The position numbers and the translations under genes were made by a program. Under the pieces are notes generated by a model, which saw nothing but the letters and a program-made list of their open reading frames with translations, did not search any database and was not told the origin of the DNA. A stretch of 64,000 nt of DNA from Sordariomycetes sp. S80-01Y (Eukaryota > Ascomycota > Sordariomycetes): NCBI GenBank assembly GCA_037042185.1, contig JAXQJY010000028.1:1302001-1366000 (forward strand), read 5' to 3'. Numbering within the stretch: position 1 is the first letter of the stretch; every line of letters begins with the position of its first letter. Positions 32,381-42,594 of this stretch are shown piece after piece.

Positions 32381-34039
32381 ATGGCACCCGCCATCATAGC
32401 CGACTCAGACGACGACGAAGCTTCAGACTACTCGCCGCCACCCAAGACCCCCGCGACGCGCTCCCACGATGAGACGAACATTTCCACATCCACAGACTCT
32501 GCTTTCTTTCGTAGTGTTCTTGAGGAGCAGAGCGAAGCCGCAAGGAATGCCAGTCGAACGAACACCACAAAAGGGTCTAAGTCGGCGGTCGAGACTTTCG
32601 GCTCGGGTGGGATGATGTCTACAGATCCGCTCCAGGGAGACGAGGAAGGGCCATTATACGTCGATCCTTGGGAGATACCGAGCAGTCCCGGGGGTAAACA
32701 AACCCCACCAAAACACTCAGCGAAGAAGGGCCCAAGAAAGATGTCCAAGGAGAAGCAATCAGCGCAGTTCTCCTTCGAAACAACGTCCGCTTCCTATGAC
32801 AAAGACGGTCGAAGGGTTAGCAAAAGGAGAAAAACGCAGCCATCACAGTCACATACTGAAGATGACGAGATCGATCTTGTGCAACTTCCGCCAACCGTTG
32901 GTGTTGACTATGGGCCGTTAACGATGCCACCGCCTGCAGCACCGTCGCAACGAACGCCTCGTGTTGGGAAGACTTTCACAGAAAGCCAGAAGCTCGAGTA
33001 TCAGAGCTTTCCAGTGACTGAACAAACGGAATTTAGTCAAGACCAGGGTATCATGAAGCCAGAGGACGGGATGCCCATCGCTCGATCAAGCAGTAGTGCG
33101 ACCAACGTCAACACGCCGAGAAGCGAGGAGAAGTCATGGAGGAACATGGACGCAATCATGGAAGAGGAGCCTAAATCAGTGAGGAGGAAGAAGGTGGCCT
33201 TAGACCGGCAATGGGGTTCGAGTCCTGATGAGATATCGGCCGTTGAACCAACGCCCCGTCCTCCCAGAGCTACGAAACGAAAAAGTCCCCAAACCGCAGA
33301 TGGTGAGGACGATGATAAGGGAGCCGACACCAACTACGAAGACCAAGACCCAGGCCACCATGGCGATAGCAATGACAGGAACCCGGATTATACGGAGGAA
33401 GAGCCTGCACCACAGCCGAAGAAGCAACGGGGTCGACCAAAGAAGAAAGCCGAGGCCTCTGAACACGGTAGTGGTGCAGCTGAGGCAGCATGCCCCACAA
33501 GTCCGACAGCATCCTACGCTCGCGCTGCAGAGGGACGATCCATGACGAAAGGGAAGCAGGCGACGCAAGGCAAGAGAAAACGTGGACGGCCGAAGAAGGC
33601 TCAGCAGCCAGCTGCCGAGGAGGCTACCGAGGAGGCTGCCGAGGAGGCTACCGAGGAGGCTGCCGAGGAGCGTGCCCAGGAAACGGTTGCGTCGCTTGAT
33701 GCGGCCACTTTCGAAATAGCCAAGGCTGCTAGCGACAACGATCTTCACGAAGCACATGACGAGGGAAAGGTTGGCCAGAATGAGGCGACGGAGCCAGGAT
33801 TGGAGAACACATCCCAGCATGCAGCAAGCGCCGAGACAAAGGAGCGACCAACGACACCATCCGCCCAAGCATCGACCGAAGAAGCAAGTGAGGTCAAGCA
33901 AGCAAAGCAAGCAAAGACTGCGGGGTCAGCGTTCAAACCACCTAGCCTCGCGGGCAGTTCCAGCGCGAGCAAGCCCCTCTACCGAGTCGGGCTGAGTAAG
34001 AAGTCAAGGATTGCTCCTCTGCTGAAGATTCGCAAATGA
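32381..34039 (+). CDS. AT-hook nuclear protein with RAD51AP1-like C-terminal motif
   Basis: This intronless gene encodes 552 residues that are almost entirely disordered and charged. Two AT-hooks are clear: KKQRGRPKKKAE (about residues 348-359) and KRKRGRPKKAQQ (about 399-410). Both grip the minor groove of AT-rich DNA. A stretch of glutamate/alanine repeats follows (EEATEEAAEEATEEAAEE), encoded by imperfect 24-bp repeats at 33616-33669. The start has the acidic block IIADSDDDEASDY. The last 22 residues, KPLYRVGLSKKSRIAPLL then KIRK, are basic and look conserved. They resemble the RAD51-binding tail of vertebrate RAD51AP1 (GLSRLARVKPLH). A nuclear chromatin or recombination role is therefore proposed, not shown. 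Confidence 0.8.
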   Translation: MAPAIIADSDDDEASDYSPPPKTPATRSHDETNISTSTDSAFFRSVLEEQSEAARNASRTNTTKGSKSAVETFGSGGMMSTDPLQGDEEGPLYVDPWEIPSSPGGKQTPPKHSAKKGPRKMSKEKQSAQFSFETTSASYDKDGRRVSKRRKTQPSQSHTEDDEIDLVQLPPTVGVDYGPLTMPPPAAPSQRTPRVGKTFTESQKLEYQSFPVTEQTEFSQDQGIMKPEDGMPIARSSSSATNVNTPRSEEKSWRNMDAIMEEEPKSVRRKKVALDRQWGSSPDEISAVEPTPRPPRATKRKSPQTADGEDDDKGADTNYEDQDPGHHGDSNDRNPDYTEEEPAPQPKKQRGRPKKKAEASEHGSGAAEAACPTSPTASYARAAEGRSMTKGKQATQGKRKRGRPKKAQQPAAEEATEEAAEEATEEAAEERAQETVASLDAATFEIAKAASDNDLHEAHDEGKVGQNEATEPGLENTSQHAASAETKERPTTPSAQASTEEASEVKQAKQAKTAGSAFKPPSLAGSSSASKPLYRVGLSKKSRIAPLLKIRK

Positions 34040-35473
34040 GGATTGCAACGACCAGCCGAAGAGTTACGAATCAAACCCGCATGACACAGCTTCGGTAACG
34101 GATGCGAACCAGGGCTGGATCACCACGCGAAGTATTCCTGAACGTCGTCTCACCTCGTCTGCTCATGACACGTTGTATGATCTACCACAACGCATCTACG
34201 CCCAAAGTCACCTCAGAGCACCACGATAGCTAAGGCTGAGAACATGCCGCGGAACGACACGCCGTCATCCCCGCCCTTGCTCTGCGACTGCAGCCGGAGA
34301 GGATCAGGTAGTTTAGCTTACGTGCCAAGAGGAGGGGACGGGACGCAGTTAGGGCGGCTTGGTTGCCAACATGGCCGAAACCTGTCAAGAAGATGATGGG
34401 AAGAAGAGATGCAATGTAATCTGCCCTTGCCGAGGGAATACAGAACATGTGACGGCTCGATGTTATGAGAAAGCAGTACGAAGGGCTTCGTCAGGATATG
34501 GACATGCTGTTTGATATCTAGTTCCTCTTATGTGATGACATTGAGGGCTATTACTCTACCGCACATTACTGTCGGTGGCCTCGAGCTGCGTTCCGGTATG
34601 GTGGGCCTGCGATGCGATGGCAGCGCAGGGGTGAGGTTGCACAGGGAGCAGTTGGTTGGCCGTTGGGACGGTAGCGTGCCATGGCGTCAACTCGCACGCC
34701 CCGCCCTGCGGTGTCCATGGAAGTGAGTTGGGGGCACCGGGTTGAGAGTCAGGTACCATTGGTAATTGAACTCTACGGTGCACTACAGTAAGTACGGAGT
34801 AAAGTAGTAAAGTAGTAATCTGTACTACCAACGACGAAGCAGAACATGACCCCGCTCCAGGTGGTTGTCGAGAGCAGGGCAAACGAGATGACTACTTGTG
34901 GGAGTAAAGAATCGGTTAGGTGATCATGGTGAGAAAGTCGCCCACGGCAATCCCTGGAAAGCTTCGCCTTTTCCTCATCAAGCGCGCGAGTCTCTCTCGG
35001 CTCATGCTCAGGCTCAGGCTCAGGCTCAGTCTCAAGCTGGTGGGCTGGTGGGTTGGTGGGTTGGGTTGCAGACGCGGGCCCCGCACTAGGCTATTTCGGG
35101 AAGAGGGGCAGCGGTCGTCGGTCACCGATGGTCGGCAAGAAGAAGTCATCACCACCACCGAAAAAAGAGCGCCCTCCACGACAGGCCGTCCGAGTCCGCC
35201 ACTGCACTGCTGCCCCAGTCCGCCTCATCTGCCTGCAGAACATTCCTCGGGAGGCGTCACATCTCGGCCATTGTCTGTCTCAGGTCAGTAACAATTCGAA
35301 CCTCCCCATCTGGACGTGGAGCCGTCGACCTTGGTTGTTGTCGCATCGTCTGGCTTCCGTTACTACGCGGTCCTCTGGTTGCTGACCTATGCAAACTGCC
35401 GAACAGATCGCATCAATCCCCTTCGCGCTTACCAGAGCACCGGAGCGCCTGCAAAAAGCCCAAAGCACAAGTT
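34040..35473. other. Intergenic: promoter and leader of THR4
   Basis: No supported gene. The sequence includes short AGTA repeats at 34790-34825 and a GGCTCA array followed by GGTGGGTT repeats before the threonine synthase start. Confidence 0.5.
34999..35028 (+). repeat. Hexanucleotide array GGCTCA x5 (one unit TGCTCA)
   Basis: Five GGCTCA-type units, the second with one change, are followed at about 35036-35068 by CTGGTGGG/TTGGTGGG repeats. Both lie in the upstream region of THR4. Confidence 0.8.
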
Positions 35474-37223
35474 ATGGCTGCCAACGGCGATCAAGACAAT
35501 GGCGCGGCTAGGACGCATACTCAGTCTCAGCGCTACCTGAGCACTCGGGGCGAGGACATGGACGTACGTCTCCAAGTCCATGCAAAACGTCTCTGCACCA
35601 TCTAACGCACCATTCTCCGCAGTTCTCCTTCGAAGAAGTCGTCCTCAAGGGCCTTGCATCCGACGGAGGTCTCTATATCCCCGAAGCCATTCCCCAGGCC
35701 GATGATTGGGCGTCGTGGAAAGACCTCTCGTTCCCAGACCTCGCGCATAAGATTCTATCGCTGTACATCTCGCCGGCCGAGATTCCTTCTCAGGATTTGA
35801 AGGGCATTATTGACAGAAGTTACTCGACATTCCGACACCCCGAAACGACCCCTCTGGTACATTTGCACGATGACTTGTGGCTGTTGGAGTTGTTCCACGG
35901 CCCTACATTCGCGTTTAAAGACGTGGCCCTGCAGTTCTTGGGGAATCTATTCGAGTACTTCTTGGTGCGCAAGAACGAGGGCAAGACGGGAAAAGGTAGG
36001 CTTAGACAATACCAGGCCGAGATAGTCGACGTGCTGACTTAACAGACCGACACCACTTGACTGTCGTTGGAGCCACGAGCGGTGACACCGGTTCCGCCGC
36101 CATCTACGGCCTGCGCGGCAAGAAGGACGTCTCCGTCTTCATCCTCCACCCCAAGGGTCGCGTCTCCCCCATCCAAGAAGCCCAGATGACCACTGTTCTC
36201 GACAAGAACGTCCACAACCTCGCTGTGTCCGGAACCTTCGACGACTGCCAAGATATCGTCAAAGCCCTCTTCGCCGACCCCGACGCCAACAAGGATCTGA
36301 ACCTCGGTGCCGTCAACTCCATCAACTGGGCTCGCATTCTCGCACAGATTGTGTACTACTTCTACTCGTACTTCTCGCTTGTGAAACAGGACTCGAGCTT
36401 CAAGCTGGGCGACAAGGTGAGGTTTGCGGTGCCTACGGGCAACTTTGGCGATGTCCTTGCTGGTTACTTCGCGATGAGGATGGGTTTGCCAGTTGAGAAG
36501 TTGGTTGTTTCAACGAACGAGAACGATATCCTTGACAGGTTCTGGAAGTCGGGCAAGTATGAGAAGAAGACTGCTCACGGTGCCGCAGCGGTTGGCGGAT
36601 TGGCGGTTGACGGAGCCATGGCTCACCCCGACGGCGTCAAGGAAACTCTGAGCCCGGCGATGGACATCTTGGTGAGCAGCAACTTTGAGCGTCTCCTCTG
36701 GTTCCTCGCCTACAAGTTCGCCGAAAGCGCCGGGATGGACGACATCTGGAACAAGAAGCAAGCCAGTCAAGAAGTCAGCAAGTGGCTCAAGGAGCTCAAG
36801 GCTACCGGCGCCTTCGGACCCGTCTACCAGGACGTTCTCAACGAGGCCAAGAAGGGCTTCGACAGCGAGCGCGTCACCGACCCCGAGACCATTGAGACGA
36901 TCCAGTCCACCTACCACGAGATTGGCTACGTCCTCGACCCGCACTCTTCAGTCGGTGTCACGGCCGCAAGCAGGTCCATTGCCAAGAACCCTGGCAGCAA
37001 ACACATTTCCCTGTCTACGGCCCACCCGGCCAAGTTCTCCGGCGCGGTGGACATGGCGCTTCGCGGGGTGGAGGGCTTCGACTTTGAAACAAAGGTCCTG
37101 CCGAAGGAGTTGGCGGGTATTGAGCAGAAGGAGAAGAGAGTCTCGAGCGTGGAGAACAAGTGGGAGACCGTCAGGGAGTTGGTGAAGAAGCAGGTGGCCG
37201 AGGAGCTCAAACAGAGCGCTTAG
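35474..37223 (+). CDS. THR4: Threonine synthase
   Basis: This PLP enzyme converts O-phosphohomoserine to threonine, the last step of threonine synthesis. The three exons are 35474-35563, 35623-35995 and 36046-37223 (GTACGT/CCGCAG and GTAGGC/TAACAG), giving 546 residues. The PLP lysine lies in HGPTFAFKDVALQF. The cofactor phosphate loop is ATSGDTGSAA, and the fungal/plant-type blocks FAVPTGNFGDVLAGY and STNENDILDRFW are present. The N-terminal STRGEDMDFSFEEVVLKGLA with GGLYIPE is typical. The first intron lies just after the short first exon. The length is close to yeast Thr4 (514 residues), with a slightly longer start. Confidence 0.95.
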
Positions 37224-38144
37224 GAGCCACGATAGTAGACGATCATCCGGATTTTGAAGAGTGAGGGAAAAGCATGGAACATCAGGATCACATCACTTCG
37301 TAGTACGTATTTGGGTTTGATTCCACTGCACCAAATGGTTGGCGAGCCAGATCTAGAGAGGAGGATAAATAGGACAGAGAATCTGCAGCTTACAGAGCTT
37401 GGCAGGAAATACCTCTTTTGTATGCTTTCATCAGTGCTCTTCACTCTGAGCCCTTGGCTTCGTTGCGCGAATCTGCGATCCAAAGTCGCTATCGTTCCAC
37501 CGCCCCTTTTCCACGCCTCACTACCCTACGGCTGGCATGTATCACAAAATCTTTGGCATCGCTCACAAACTCCTGATGCTATGCCAAAGATGAAAAGGTG
37601 TAACTTCACTTCTCTTGTTGAGGCTCGCACCGTTAAACAACACATGAGTGCTCTCAGAAGCGGCCGTGCACTGTGCTCAATGAAGAACAGCAATGTCTGT
37701 ACCAAGATGTGTTCCTGACCCTTGGCGCTCTATGTCAACTGTTCCGTGCTGGGCGGCGTCTTTCTGTCACCGCAAAGATACCAAGTCAATGGGAATTTGT
37801 TCTTTCATTCAGGGCACACTCGTGTGCCTCCCCTTACTGGGGTAACCTAAGCCTTGTGTTCGTCTCGAAATCCTCACAATGCGTGATAATGTGCAGCTCC
37901 TGCCATGCACGGGCGGGAAACGAAGCTTCCAAGCGAGTCCTACGCAAATGAACCAAAAAAACAAACGCCAACATGTATGCATGCCAAACGACCGCGCCGG
38001 GTCGGGGGGGCCTATGTGTCAAAAAAGTGTCGCGCAGAAGGGACGAGTTGGGAGTAACTCGGGGTATGTAACTCTAGTTGTGTGGACCACGCTGCGTGGG
38101 TGGTCATTCCGAGTACGAGTTACTGCAGGAATGCGGCGGGTTGG
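37224..38144. other. Intergenic between convergent THR4 and the mitochondrial carrier gene
   Basis: These 921 bp separate two stop codons. The frame at 37254-37718 has no family resemblance. A 7-G run lies at about 38004. Nothing else can be supported. Confidence 0.5.
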
Positions 38145-39397
38145 TCAGACCTTGAGGGCGTCGTCGTCCATGGTCTTGATGTGTTTCTTGATGAATTCGA
38201 AGGAGGAGAAGAAGATGGCGTTGACGACGCAGGAGCGGCTCATAGAAACGCCTAGGCCGCGGTACATGTGGCCTTTGAAGAATTCGATCTTTGGGGCGGG
38301 GACATTCTCGCCTTTCGAGTGGAGGAGGGCATTGCGCTGGTAGATACTTTTGGCGGAATCGATGGGATCTGAAGGAGTCAGTGGGTCGAAGGTGAAAGGG
38401 ACGGACAACCACTTACAGATTAACGCCCACGACACCAAGCCGCATAAGCCACCCGCTGATACCACCGCCAATTTGTTACTATTGGGGTTGTCGCCTCCAA
38501 ACGTGGTAATGAGCTGTTTCGAGCTTTCGTAAACCATAAAGTAGATGGAGGTCCCCAGAGTGTCACGCACTATGACCTTTGAGTTAGCGCAACGCTCGGT
38601 CGAAACGCAAGTGAGACGTACATAGATGCAAACGTAGGCCGGTATACAGCCCCAAGGGCCCACGATGTCGGATGATGTTCCTCATGGTCTTTAGAGTGCC
38701 CTTGTTCTGATAGCTTGCCGCCACAGCCCGACTGCGCTCACAGTTGCCCGCTTTCTCCTGCAGCAAAACAGATACCTGCGCACTGAGCTTCGTGAGCTCG
38801 AAAGGGCAGGCGAGAAACGTAATGCAGGATCCAGCCGTGGCGCCGGCCGCGCCGAAGCAGCTTATCGAGTACAGAGTCGGGTATGTGCCAGGCTTGTTGA
38901 CGTGTTTGAGGATATCATAGCCAAGATTTCTCTTGACCCAGTCGGAGTAGACATGTTTCGCGCGTTGGTACAAGGAGAAGGACACGGTTCGAACGAGGGT
39001 CACGCTGGCCATGGGGGCCGTTACGCCTGTTCAGTCAGCCATTGCTCACATCCGAAGGAATCCACGACGCACCTCGAAAGAAACCTCCAAACTTCTCTGT
39101 TCGGTATGTGTGCCTCACACAGTCCAAGAAGCCTCGATACTGATACGTCTGCATCCGGGTCTTGACGCTGTCCAGCGGGAACGCGGCCAAGGTCGAAAAG
39201 ACACTCGAGGTGCTGGCAGCGAACTCAATGCGATATTTCTTGACGAAGGCGGTAGTAGCGTCAATCTGCTTCACCTTCTGCTGACGACGGTCTTGCTGGC
39301 CCCCTCCGGCTCCGGAGTCGGGACGAGGCATGACGGCTGGGGCGACGAGGCCTGGTGGGACATCTTGGTGACCAGCAACCTTGGCCTCAGCGGTCAT
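38145..39397 (-). CDS. Mitochondrial carrier family (SLC25) protein
   Basis: I read four exons (39397-39073, 39026-38622, 38569-38417, 38368-38145) giving 368 residues. It is a six-helix inner-membrane carrier with three repeats. Signature motifs are FPLDSVKTRMQTYQYRG in repeat 1, a relaxed CPFELTKLSAQV in repeat 2, and YPIDSAKSIYQRNAL in repeat 3. The second-repeat loop reads GPLGLYTGLRLHLLRDTLG. The N terminus has a ~45-residue hydrophilic extension. The substrate cannot be assigned; the repeat-2 signature is degenerate, which is seen in several orphan fungal carriers. The start is the ATG before ACC GCT GAG; the frame is open further upstream but no other ATG improves the model. Confidence 0.88.
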
Positions 39398-40870
39398 GCT
39401 GCAATTAGGACGCGACGGCGTGGCCGGGTCAGATAGAGGATACGCAATGATCCTCCTTCTGGCGAGGCACGGGCGCCGGTCGGCGGGAGAGCAGAAGCCT
39501 TGAGCGTTGGTCGCAGGGCAGGACCACACTCAAGGGTGAAGTCGTGGGAGGCTTGGAACCAGAAGCCGAAGGTCCATCAAGGACCCTGGCCGGGGCTGGC
39601 TGGAGATGGCTCGATAAGGTCCGCCCAGGGAGGATTTCGAGATTTGATGAGGCCGGGACGGACGGTAATGATTGAGGGAGGATCGAGGCACCGAAGCGGG
39701 AGAGGCGAGGTTGTATTATGGCGTGCACTCAGTCGGCGGGCGTCGAAGGGTGACGGGGTCTGGTCTGGACTGGAACGGCTCGATATGGGCGCATGCAGAG
39801 GTGGTGTTGCAGCGTGAGGAGCGCAGTTGAAGGCAGTGAGTCCGGGGCCCCCTTTTCGGTCTGCAGTCAAGCTCCAGGTCAACAAAGCTGGAGGGGTTCG
39901 AGATCCTGGGGTGTGCGCCAGGTCAAGCGTGGCAGAGGTAGAGGCAGAGGCAGAGGCATCACCAAGTTGGAGTCGTTGGGTCCTCGCTGAGGCCCAGAGA
40001 CCCGATGGAGCTCACAGTGCTCAATCTCGGCCGTCAGTGGCTGATGCCCGTCTCTAGTGGCAGCTGTCCCACCCGACGGCTCACCATCCACCAATGACCG
40101 CCCACTGCCGCTCGATGGCTGCATTGCGGGGTCTCACTGCGCGCTCCTCGCGGCTGCCACCTCCAAATCGATTTGAGAGGACAAGATCGTCAACATGGGG
40201 CACTGACATGTGCTTCTGGCTGGTCGCTGGTTGCAGTGAGCTCATCTGTGCGATGTGCAGTTGCCCCAACATGACGAAAGTGCTTCTGTGGTGCTATAGT
40301 ACAGTGCAACAGGTACCTTAGTTGGCTGTATGGGTGCAGTGATAGCCACAGACTGCCCGTCATGACGACGTTGGGTAATCTATCCGGAGCATACCCCGCG
40401 GAAAACGACACTAGCACCGCTGTTGGGGCATCTTACACTTCGCATCGAACTGCTCGCGTCATGCGCCTGCATTAACGGCGGCTTTTAGAGAGTCATGGAG
40501 AATTCCTCACAGCAAAGGAAATGACCCGAGACTTGCGGCCGCTGTAACACATCGCCATCGCTGCCTACAACGTAGGGTAGGCCGGGCTTCATGTTAGGGC
40601 TCGACGTAGTACGGCACGGATGTTTGGTGTAAATCGTGGGTCCAGGTGCTGGGCTTCGATTTTGTGAGTTACAATCTCGGTGTATGTAAGACGTTAAATG
40701 TCACAAGTCTTGCAGTGGATGGCGCAGGCGAGACCTGCCAGCATGAACTAGCCAGGACTCTCATGTTGCCATGGTCTCTGGCAGTGCTCGGGATTGCCTC
40801 TGGGTCTGCCATTAGCCTCAACCGCAGCCGGCGTCGCAGTGGTGTTTGGGAAAGGCATCACTCATGTCAC
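39398..40870. other. Intergenic: promoter of the carrier gene and 3' side of TMA46
   Basis: No gene is supported in 1.47 kb. The open frames on both strands look like GC-rich noncoding sequence. It contains an AGAGGC array at 39934-39957 that matches one upstream of MET6. Confidence 0.5.
39934..39957 (+). repeat. Hexanucleotide array AGAGG(T/C) x4
   Basis: One AGAGGT and three AGAGGC units occur in a row, about 540 bp upstream of the mitochondrial carrier start codon. Confidence 0.85.
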
Positions 40871-41961
40871 TCATGCCGCTGATGCCTGCCCTTCCTGCTG
40901 ATAGCTCGCCATCAACCGTTCCTCCTCCTTGGCGCTTTGGATCGCCTCCGTCTCCTTGCGCATCTTCTCCAGGTTCCAAGTGCCGTCATCTTCATCGTCA
41001 GATGAGTCTTCTTCGTCAGCCCACTTGCCACTCTCAAACAGATCACGACCAGTCGTCTCCTTGGCCTTGCGAGCTTGCTCCTCAGCAGCTTTCTTGTCCT
41101 GGCGTTCTGCTTTCCACTTGGCGAAACTCTCTGGGGTGACGGGTGTGAGTGTGCCCGTGAGCTTGTGGCGCTCCGTCTCCAGGAAGTCCTCGAGTGTGAG
41201 CGTCTTGAGTGGTGATTTATCCAATAGCGCCTTCTCGGCAGCTCGTTGCTCTTTCGTCTTCAGTATGAATCTAGGTAGAGGTTAGCTTCAGACTTGATGC
41301 GCAGTGGTCGTGTGATGGCTTACCCAGGCGGTAACGCGTGCCTGTACATGCACTTGTCGCCCCCGTTCGGACAGATCCAAAACCACCCGTACTTGCCATC
41401 CTCAATGGCAGCAATGAAGTATTTGCAAACCTTTTCTGTCGTCGTACGTTGGTTGCCCTTCTTTGACAGTACAACCTTCCGCAACTGCTCCTCGTCCCAG
41501 TCAGCCGAAGTCTCGGCCTTCTTCTTCTCCTCCTCGTCCTCTCGCTTGTCGGTGTATAGGCCCTTCTTGTCCGTCTTTCGATCGAGCGATGTGTCGTGCG
41601 AGAATTTGCACTTTCTCCCCTTCTCACAGTTACCCTTCTTGTAGAAGATGCAAACCACCGTCTTCGGATCGACTCCGAATGGAACCTTTTGGACCTGTGT
41701 TGGCTTGTTGAGCAGCGCGTCTGTCTCTCTCTTCGCGTCCTCGGCTGCCTTCTTCTCCTTCTCACGCTGCGCCTTCTCGGCGGCCTTTTTCTTTTCCTCG
41801 GGAGAACCACCAGCGCTCAAATTCTTCTGCATCTGCTGGATCTGTTTCTGAGCCTGTGCACCCTTCTTGTTCTTCATTCCAAAGGTGCGATCCTCCACCA
41901 GTTTGGCGGAGGACTGCTTGTTTTTGGCGGCACCGGCATTCTTGTCCTTCTTCGGCGGCAT
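40871..41961 (-). CDS. TMA46: TMA46 / DFRP1-type CCCH zinc-finger protein
   Basis: This is a ribosome-associated partner of the GTPase Rbg1 (DRG1 family). There are two exons (41961-41324, 41270-40871; GTAAGC/ACCTAG) and 345 residues. The basic N terminus MPPKKDKNAGAAKNKQSS and a lysine/alanine coiled coil precede two CCCH fingers. The first is C-x7-C-x5-C-x3-H in CIFYKKGNCEKGRKCKFSH. The second is C-x17-C-x6-C-x3-H, ending CPNGGDKCMYRH. After the intron comes the DFRP domain, with LTLEDFLETERHKL and LTPVTPESFAKWKAER, which binds and stabilises the GTPase, and then an acidic patch (EDSSDDEDDG). The length agrees with yeast Tma46 (345). It is divergent from OST4. Confidence 0.93.
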
Positions 41962-42459
41962 TGTGGCGATGGCGGGGTGGGAGGCTAACGGGCAGTACTA
42001 AATGAGTGTATGAATTGCAGACGCAAAATGAGAAAGACCCTTTTGTCTTCTATTGATCGCTTTTCGGAGTCGTGGGGTCTGGCGTGGCTGTTCTGTTCGA
42101 GGATCGTCTGGAAGGCGGGCAAAAGTTGAAGGTCTGTTCCTGTCGTGGTGGGCTGTCAGGCTCTGAGCGTGTGGTGCAATGAGGTCACTGGACGTCACGT
42201 GCACATTTTCTTCGCGGCCAATCCGATTTGTGGAGTCGAGACGGCGGGCGGCGTTACGGCGGCCTGGGGTCCCCGAGCTGCGAGCTGTCCAGTTCATCGT
42301 CGAGATCCCCCAAACGGACAGCTCCAGCGAATACACCTGACAATTGCAACCGGTAAGGAAATTCTTACTGCCATCTAGCTCAGAATGGCCTCGAGCTAAC
42401 AATCCACGTAGGCTACCCGCGTTTCACGAGCTCCTACGACGTCGATTCCATCGCCCACC
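41962..42459. promoter_or_regulatory. Divergent promoter of TMA46 and OST4
   Basis: These 498 bp separate two divergent start codons. A putative leader intron for OST4 lies at its right end. A CACGTG-like core (CGTCACGTGCAC) occurs near 42195. Confidence 0.5.
42353..42411 (+). other. Putative 5' UTR intron of OST4
   Basis: GTAAGG at 42353, a perfect GCTAAC branch site at 42395-42400 and an acceptor CACGTAG ending at 42411 define a 59-bp intron before OST4. Splicing would remove an upstream ATG at about 42384. Confidence 0.65.
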
Positions 42460-42594
42460 ATGATCTCAGACAATGACCTCTACAGCCTGGCCGTCTTTCT
42501 AGGCTCGGCGTCCATGGTTCTGATCGTAGTTTACCATTATTTCGAGGTAAATGCGGCGGACAAGCTTCCTGAGGCGGCGAAGAAGGCGCAATGA
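42460..42594 (+). CDS. OST4: OST4 subunit of oligosaccharyltransferase
   Basis: This 44-residue gene is easy to miss. It begins MISDNDLYSLAVFLGSASMV, continues LIVVYHYFEVNAADKL and ends PEAAKKAQ. It is a single membrane-span mini-protein of the ER oligosaccharyltransferase, where it joins the Stt3 and Ost3/6 subunits for N-glycosylation. The MISD start and the LIVxYHxxE end of the helix are family marks. Fungal members are 35-50 residues long. The coding part has no intron. It is divergent from TMA46. Confidence 0.88.
   Translation: MISDNDLYSLAVFLGSASMVLIVVYHYFEVNAADKLPEAAKKAQ

Noticed and set aside
32428-33910. Antisense frames over the AT-hook gene (32428-32748, 33200-33910)
   Set aside because: They are shadows of the highly repetitive charged coding sequence on the plus strand.
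39893-39910. GGGGTTCGAGATCC, tRNA-like at first sight
   Set aside because: Stem pairing fails on both sides and no cloverleaf can be drawn.
41294-41988. Plus-strand frames opposite TMA46
   Set aside because: They are shadows of the lysine-rich TMA46 coding sequence.
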